This document shows, piece by piece, positions 60,023-64,000 of a stretch of 64,000 bases of DNA; position 1 is the first letter of the stretch, and every line of letters starts with the position of its first letter. The stretch is from Sphingomonas sp. GTDB taxonomy: Bacteria; Pseudomonadota; Alphaproteobacteria; Sphingomonadales; Sphingomonadaceae. Location of the stretch: positions 303,749 through 367,748 of the forward strand of contig NZ_SSMY01000006.1 of assembly GCF_004799495.1 (NCBI RefSeq), written 5' to 3'. The notes beneath the pieces were generated by a model. It made no database searches. It saw only the letters and a list, made by a program, of their open reading frames with translations, and was not told the origin of the DNA. Position numbers and translations under genes: made by a program.

Positions 60023-60460
60023 ATGCACAGCGAAATCCTGAAGCCGGTGGTCGTCCTGATCGCGTGGACGCTCGTCATGCTCGTCTGGCTGGTCGTCACG
60101 CGCTTGCCCGCGATGAGGGCGGCGGGGATCGACATTACCAAATTGACCGGCGGCAAGGGTGCCGACGCCGACGGCATACTGCCCGCGAACACGCAATGGA
60201 AAGCGCACAACTACAACCATCTGCACGAACAACCGACGCTGTTCTACGCGGTCTGCCTGGTGATCGCGCTGGCCGGGACCGGCGACGGCATGAACGCCTG
60301 GATCGCCTGGGCGTACGTGGCGATCCGCGTCGTCCACAGCCTGTGGCAGGCGACGGTCAACAAGGTATCGATCCGCTTCACGCTCTTCGCGCTGGGAACG
60401 CTGTGCCTCGTCGCGCTGACGCTCCACGCGGCGATGGCGGTGTTCCACTGGCATGGCTGA
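60023..60460 (+). CDS. MAPEG family membrane protein
   Basis: A 145-aa four-helix membrane protein of the eicosanoid/glutathione metabolism family. Hydrophobic segments begin ILKPVVVLIAWTLVMLVWLV, then around 75-90 (TLFYAVCLVIALAG), 95-110 and 120-140. The conserved NYNHLHEQPTLFYA motif is present. Bacterial MAPEGs may have glutathione transferase activity; substrates are unknown. Its SD lies in the terminator stem of the previous gene, and its end overlaps the small HTH-like gene. Confidence 0.88.
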   Translation: MHSEILKPVVVLIAWTLVMLVWLVVTRLPAMRAAGIDITKLTGGKGADADGILPANTQWKAHNYNHLHEQPTLFYAVCLVIALAGTGDGMNAWIAWAYVAIRVVHSLWQATVNKVSIRFTLFALGTLCLVALTLHAAMAVFHWHG

Positions 60461-60632
60461 AAAGTTCGAACGCCATCGCCAGCCGTGGCGGCAGGACGAG
60501 ATCCAGAAGCTCCACACGCTCGCCAAAAAGGGCATGGCGCTGAAGGCGATCGCCAAGGCGCTGACTCGCAGCGAGGAATCGGTGAAGGCGCGCGCGAAGG
60601 AAGACGGGCTGTCGATCGCGAAGCTGCATTAG
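60453..60632 (+). CDS. Small SANT/HTH-like protein
   Basis: A 59-aa ORF that overlaps the MAPEG gene by 8 bp. RQPWRQDEIQKLHTLAKKGM followed by ALKAIAKALTRSEESVKARA resembles the helix-turn-helix part of GcrA or Myb/SANT-like small proteins in alphaproteobacteria: Trp-acid cluster, then AIAKAL and SEESVKARA as second and third helices. It is basic and could bind DNA. Translational coupling with MAPEG is likely. Function unknown. Confidence 0.72.
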   Translation: MAEKFERHRQPWRQDEIQKLHTLAKKGMALKAIAKALTRSEESVKARAKEDGLSIAKLH

Positions 60633-60729
60633 GCTCGGCGTAGCGGAATAGCCCCGTTATTCCGCGCCCGGCGCCGAGCCCGGCCGGCGGTGCGCAGCGC
60701 CGACCGACGGCGCGGATTCACTCCGCGCC
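60632..60729. repeat. Structured inverted repeats between convergent genes
   Basis: An outer stem GGCTCGGCG (60632-60640) with CGCCGAGCC (60672-60680) encloses GCGGAATA/TATTCCGC (inner hairpin). A second hairpin GGCGCGGA-ttcac-TCCGCGCC lies at 60709-60729; its GGCGCGG-TTCACTCCG core resembles the leuA leader loop at 3036-3053. Probably acts as a terminator for both convergent genes or is a repeat. Confidence 0.6.
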
Positions 60730-60738
60730 TATTGGCCT

Positions 60739-61833
60739 TCAGGCGCGGTAGTGTTGCAACTCCGGCGCGACTTTCGTGAGGTTCGCCTCGCGCAGTCGCG
60801 CCGCCGCTTCGTCGTAGAAGAACGGCAGAAATGCGTAGCGCTTGCCCTTGGTGACCGGGCGCGCTTCATGGAGCAGCGAGCAGGAGAAGACCGCCGCCCC
60901 ACCGGTCGGCGCGCGATAGGTGCGCTGGCCGAATTCGGGGAAGCACAGGTCGCCGCCTTCGTATTCGTCGGCGTTCAGGTTGATCGTGCAGGCGAAGCGG
61001 CGATGCGCGGTACCGCTCGTCGTGTTGTCGCGGTGCGCGCGAAAATGCCCGCCGCCGTCGGCACTGTCGTAGCATGCGACGAGCAAGCGTTCGATCCGCG
61101 TCACCTCGAACTGGAACGCGCGCTTGATCGCGGGCGCGAGCAAGCGGGCGATCCGGGCGTGGATCGCGCGCTGTAGGTCGGGATCCTCGACGAGATGATC
61201 CGAGCGCCGCTTGTGGTTATTGTCGAACTGCTCGACCGTCACGCCGTTCACGTCGCGCATGAACCCCGATTCCCGGCCGCCATGCCTGTCATACGAATCG
61301 ATCAGCCTGCGGCAGAAGTCGGGCTCGAAGATGCGCGGCACGATCAGCACCGGCGCGTGATCGGCCTCTTCGCGCGACGCGACGATGCCGCGCAACGCCG
61401 CCATCGCGGCCTCGCCTTGGTCGATCGGGAAACCGCCGACGACGCGCAACGCACGGTCGAGCACGAGCCAGTGCGGGCGATAGCCGGTGTCCGCTTCGCC
61501 TTCCCGGAGCGCGTGATACGCGGTGGAGACCGCGCGATCATCGTCGACGAACCAGCGGATGCCCGGCAATTGCTGCCCGATCCTCCGTTCGCTGACGTCG
61601 TCGGGGTCGATACTCACGCCGAACAGGCTGGCGCGCTCGTCATCGAACAGGTCGCGGTTGGCGGCCAGCGTCGCCAGCGCGGCGCTCGTCGCGTCGGATG
61701 ACCCACTGCCGAGAAACAGCATCATGATCGGCCGCCCGGCCGCTGTGTGGAACGCGAACCGCTGATTGCCGTCGAGCGCCTTGGCGTGAAAAAACGGCAC
61801 CGCCTCGCCGGGGACGAATCTGTTGTCGCTCAT
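60739..61833 (-). CDS. Peroxiredoxin-like domain fused to 2-oxoglutarate/Fe(II) oxygenase (prolyl 4-hydroxylase type)
   Basis: A 364-aa protein. Residues 1-155 resemble an AhpC/TSA thioredoxin-fold domain (AVPFFHAKALDGNQR, MMLFLGSGSS, WLVLDRALRVVGGFP), but no peroxidatic cysteine is present, since the expected Cys after LGSGSS is missing. Residues 160-364 are P4H-like: iron ligands H267, D269 and H322 (AHRDNT, LLHEARP), and R332 for 2-oxoglutarate. The P4H half could hydroxylate proline in a protein or glycan-linked peptide. It lies 24 bp downstream of the amidotransferase gene, so is in one operon. Substrate unknown. Confidence 0.85.
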   Translation of the reverse strand: MSDNRFVPGEAVPFFHAKALDGNQRFAFHTAAGRPIMMLFLGSGSSDATSAALATLAANRDLFDDERASLFGVSIDPDDVSERRIGQQLPGIRWFVDDDRAVSTAYHALREGEADTGYRPHWLVLDRALRVVGGFPIDQGEAAMAALRGIVASREEADHAPVLIVPRIFEPDFCRRLIDSYDRHGGRESGFMRDVNGVTVEQFDNNHKRRSDHLVEDPDLQRAIHARIARLLAPAIKRAFQFEVTRIERLLVACYDSADGGGHFRAHRDNTTSGTAHRRFACTINLNADEYEGGDLCFPEFGQRTYRAPTGGAAVFSCSLLHEARPVTKGKRYAFLPFFYDEAAARLREANLTKVAPELQHYRA

Positions 61834-61857
61834 GGCGTGGGCATACCCTTGCCGGCG

Positions 61858-63738
61858 TCAGGCGAACAGCCGCGCCAGGCTTCGGTCGAGTGTGATGAGT
61901 TGCCACAACGTCCGGCCATGCTCGGCGCGGCCCGCTCTGTGGTCGGCGGCGATCTTCTCGATCGCGGGGCCGTCGAACCATTGCAGCAATCGCGGCGAGT
62001 GCGCGAGGCTCGCCGCCTCGTCGGACAGACTCCCGCGAAACCACGCGCTGATCGGGGTCACGAACCCCATCTTGGGCCGGTAGAGGATGTCTTGCGGGAG
62101 GTAGCGTTCCATCGCCTTCTTCATCAGCCACTTGCCCTGCCCGCCCTTGAGCCGCATCGACACGGGCAAGGTCGCGGCGAATTCCATCAGCTTGTAGTCG
62201 AGCAGCGGCTCGCGCGCTTCCAGGCTGACCGCCATGCTGGTGCGGTCGACCTTGGTCAGGATGTCGCCGGTCAGCCAGTGCCGAATGTCGGCATATTGCG
62301 CGCGGTCGAGCGCGTCGCGCGCCGGAGCATCGCGCATCGTCGCGATGTAGCGATCCTCGGCGCGGTGTCCGCCGAGTTGGCCCCATGCGGCAACGGTGAA
62401 GAGCTTTTCGCGCAACGCCGGCGTGGTGACGCCGACCGACCGGGCATAGGCGGTCGCACCATCATCGGCGAGCGCGAGCAACGTCGTCTTGGCGCGGAGC
62501 GGCCGCGGCGCCCAATCGGCTTTCGGATAGAGCCGCCCGAGCGTGCCGAACACGGTAGATGACAAGCCGCGCGGCAACAGCGCCCGCACCCGTTCCTCGG
62601 CGGCCTGGAATTTGTAGCGGCGGTACCCAGCGAACGCTTCGTCCGCGCCATCGCCCGACAGCGCCACCGTCACTTGCTCGCGCGCGAGTTCGCAGACCCG
62701 GAAGGTCGCGAGCGCGGAGGCATCGGCGAAAGGCTCGTCAAACGACGCGGTCAGCCGGTCGAGCAGCGCGAAATCGTCCGCTGCGACCACGCGCTCGCGG
62801 TGATCGGCGTGATAACGCCGCGCGATTTCGTCGGCATAGGCGCGCTCGTCGTGCCCAGCCTCCTGGAAGCCGATCGTGCAGGTCTTGACCGCGCCCTTCG
62901 ACAGTTCCGCCATCAACGCGACGACCGCCGAGCTGTCCACCCCGCCCGACAGAAACGCGCCGAGCGGCACGTCTGACACCATCCGCAGCTTCACCGCCGC
63001 GCGCATCCGATCCACTAATTCGGCTTCGAGATCGCGCACGGATCCACTCGCGCGTCGGGTGAAGTCCATATCCCACCAGCGTTGCGGCGCCGGCACCAGC
63101 CGCCCGCGCTCGAGCAGCAGGAAATGTGCAGCCGGGAGCTTCTTCACGCCAGCGACGATACAGGCGTCGTCGGGGACGTAGCCGAGCCCCATGAAGTCAT
63201 CGATCGCGGCGATATCGGGCGAACGGCGGAGCAACGGATGCGCGAGCAGCCCCTTCAGCTCCGACGCGAACGCCACCGACCCGTCGCTCAGTTCGACATA
63301 GTGAAGCGGCTTCACCCCCAGCCGGTCGCGCGCGAGAAACAGGCACTGCCGCGCACCATCGTGCAGCGCGAACGCGAACATGCCGTTGAGCCGGTCGAGC
63401 ATCGCCGGGCCCCACTGCCGCCAGCCGTGGAGCAGCACTTCGGTATCGCCATTGGTGACGAACCGCGCGCCCATCGCCTGCAATTCGGCGCGCACCTCGG
63501 CGAAATTGTAGATCTCCCCGTTGTACGTGACGGTCAGATCGCCGTCCTGCATCGGTTGCGGACTGCCCGCGACATCGATGATCGCGAGCCGGCGGTGCCC
63601 CAGCCCGACCCCCGGCGCGGTCCACGCCCCTGCCCCGTCGGGGCCACGGTGGGCCTGCGCGTCGGCCATTGCGAGCACGCGCGCGCGATCGACCGGCTTG
63701 GGGGTTCCGGGGTGGAAAACCCCGGCGATGCCGCACAT
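61858..63738 (-). CDS. Asparagine synthase-type amidotransferase (XrtA/PEP-CTERM-associated type likely)
   Basis: A 626-aa class II glutamine amidotransferase. C2 (MCGIAGVFHPG) is the glutaminase nucleophile; HRGPDGAG, TYNGEIYNF and FALHDGARQCLFLARDRLG form the GATase domain; the synthase domain carries the PP-loop SGGVDSSAVVALM and the ATP-binding tail LSGDGADEAFAGYRRYK. The LGYVPDDACIVAGVKKLPA section is as in amidotransferase 1 of exosortase A loci, which act in exopolysaccharide synthesis. Exosortase itself is not in view; ordinary AsnB is the alternative. Followed by the oxygenase gene. Confidence 0.85.
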   Translation of the reverse strand: MCGIAGVFHPGTPKPVDRARVLAMADAQAHRGPDGAGAWTAPGVGLGHRRLAIIDVAGSPQPMQDGDLTVTYNGEIYNFAEVRAELQAMGARFVTNGDTEVLLHGWRQWGPAMLDRLNGMFAFALHDGARQCLFLARDRLGVKPLHYVELSDGSVAFASELKGLLAHPLLRRSPDIAAIDDFMGLGYVPDDACIVAGVKKLPAAHFLLLERGRLVPAPQRWWDMDFTRRASGSVRDLEAELVDRMRAAVKLRMVSDVPLGAFLSGGVDSSAVVALMAELSKGAVKTCTIGFQEAGHDERAYADEIARRYHADHRERVVAADDFALLDRLTASFDEPFADASALATFRVCELAREQVTVALSGDGADEAFAGYRRYKFQAAEERVRALLPRGLSSTVFGTLGRLYPKADWAPRPLRAKTTLLALADDGATAYARSVGVTTPALREKLFTVAAWGQLGGHRAEDRYIATMRDAPARDALDRAQYADIRHWLTGDILTKVDRTSMAVSLEAREPLLDYKLMEFAATLPVSMRLKGGQGKWLMKKAMERYLPQDILYRPKMGFVTPISAWFRGSLSDEAASLAHSPRLLQWFDGPAIEKIAADHRAGRAEHGRTLWQLITLDRSLARLFA

Positions 63739-63776
63739 TAGGGTCCAAACTCAATTAGGGTGGGGTCGTGACGGAG

Positions 63777-64000
63777 TCGATTTTGGTGTTGGGCAAGGAG
63801 CAAGGAGGGAACGATGCCTCTGCGCATCGTGACCGACGCCTCGACGCCGTCCCAACGCCAAAATCGGCCCGCCGCGAAGCGGTCGCCCGGAGAGGCCCGC
63901 TGGATGCGCAGGTCGCCGTGTCCCCCGGACACGGCTAAACCGTCCGGGGGACGGTTTACCTGCGCATCGTCACTTGCTTGCGCGTAGCTTTGGCTACGCG
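63777..64000. repeat. Chain of inverted repeats in a gene-free end region
   Basis: In 63739-64000 no convincing gene is seen. Structures: CGATTTTGGTGTTGGG (about 63778-63793) facing CCCAACGCCAAAATCG (one mismatch); GATGCGCAGGT (63903-63913) facing ACCTGCGCATC (63958-63968) with two perfect hairpins inside, CCGTGTCC-GGACACGG (63916-63934) and AAACCGTCC-GGACGGTTT (63937-63957); and CGCGTAGC-tttg-GCTACGCG at the edge. This forms a three-way junction. Confidence 0.7.

Noticed and set aside
58727..60556. 609-codon minus-strand ORF opposite the ODC, DHS-like and MAPEG genes
   Set aside because: Antisense shadow of recognised genes; composition is Asp/Val/His/Arg-rich without motifs.

Overview
The window is chromosomal DNA of a GC-rich alphaproteobacterium, most likely Sphingomonas or a close relative in the Sphingomonadales. 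The supports are dense housekeeping genes with 4-bp start/stop overlaps, two large TonB-dependent receptors sharing the leader MKKFELLAASAIAL, a ChpT-type phosphotransferase, an RpoH-type sigma factor, Flp pilins, a SWIB-domain protein, and a polyamine pair (ornithine decarboxylase plus a deoxyhypusine-synthase-like enzyme) that fits the homospermidine content typical of sphingomonads. There is no transposase, phage or CRISPR array. The species call is inference from gene content.

Layout. 1-4.8 kb: branched-chain amino acid genes ilvH (cut by the window edge), ilvC and leuA, with a YceI protein and a TMEM175-type channel between them; leuA is preceded by a previously unannotated Leu-rich leader peptide and a 14-bp perfect inverted repeat. 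4.8-7.7 kb (minus): pterin/folate operon folE, a FolM/PTR1-like reductase and folB, followed by two uncharacterised genes. 7.7-13.7 kb: two tandem TonB-dependent receptors with near-identical promoter regions. 13.7-16.1 kb (minus): formaldehyde detoxification (glutathione-dependent dehydrogenase, VOC protein, S-formylglutathione hydrolase). 16.2-21.6 kb: SWIB protein, glycosyltransferase, tRNA-Arg(CCT), glutaredoxin/nitrilase/ComF, an NDUFAF5-like methyltransferase, MutT and two Flp pilin genes. 21.6-25.9 kb (minus): accA, a XerD-type recombinase and a secreted 606-aa protein. 25.9-28.4 kb: aroK-aroB. 28.4-34.8 kb (minus): DUF423, dgkA, a KefB-type antiporter, an Fe-S scaffold-like protein, cvpA, radA, hemerythrin and GST. 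34.9-37.8 kb: glycosyltransferase, J-domain protein, RNase P RNA and an amidase. 37.8-43.6 kb (minus): chemotaxis-type operon chpT-cheA-cheW-cheY-cheB-cheR, without receptors or flagellar genes in view. 43.7-48.6 kb: JAMM peptidase, rluD, rpoH, a membrane protein, and one ORF fusing an FAD amine oxidase to a peptidoglycan glycosyltransferase. 48.6-54.5 kb (minus): dnaX-ybaB, three small secreted basic proteins around the SRP RNA gene, and two tandem cysteine desulfurases with a ferredoxin. 54.5-60.6 kb: alpha/beta hydrolase, an ATP-dependent DNA ligase, a threonine-dehydratase-like enzyme, then ornithine decarboxylase and the DHS-like enzyme, a MAPEG protein and a small HTH-like protein. 60.7-63.7 kb (minus): an asparagine-synthase-type amidotransferase and a 2-oxoglutarate oxygenase. 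The last 250 bases hold a chain of perfect inverted repeats and no recognisable gene.

The most interesting points are regulatory or architectural: (i) the ornithine decarboxylase leader, where a 21-codon upstream ORF and three mutually exclusive pairing segments can hide or expose the decarboxylase ribosome-binding site; (ii) the leuA leader peptide; (iii) the amine-oxidase/MtgA fusion; (iv) the ODC plus DHS-like gene pair as a candidate homospermidine route; (v) a peroxiredoxin-like/prolyl-hydroxylase fusion; (vi) a family of small secreted Arg/His/Trp/Cys-rich proteins. Several small genes were found by direct reading: the leuA leader, a first Flp pilin, a 52-aa secreted protein, a 55-aa membrane protein, a 59-aa HTH-like protein and the ODC upstream ORF.
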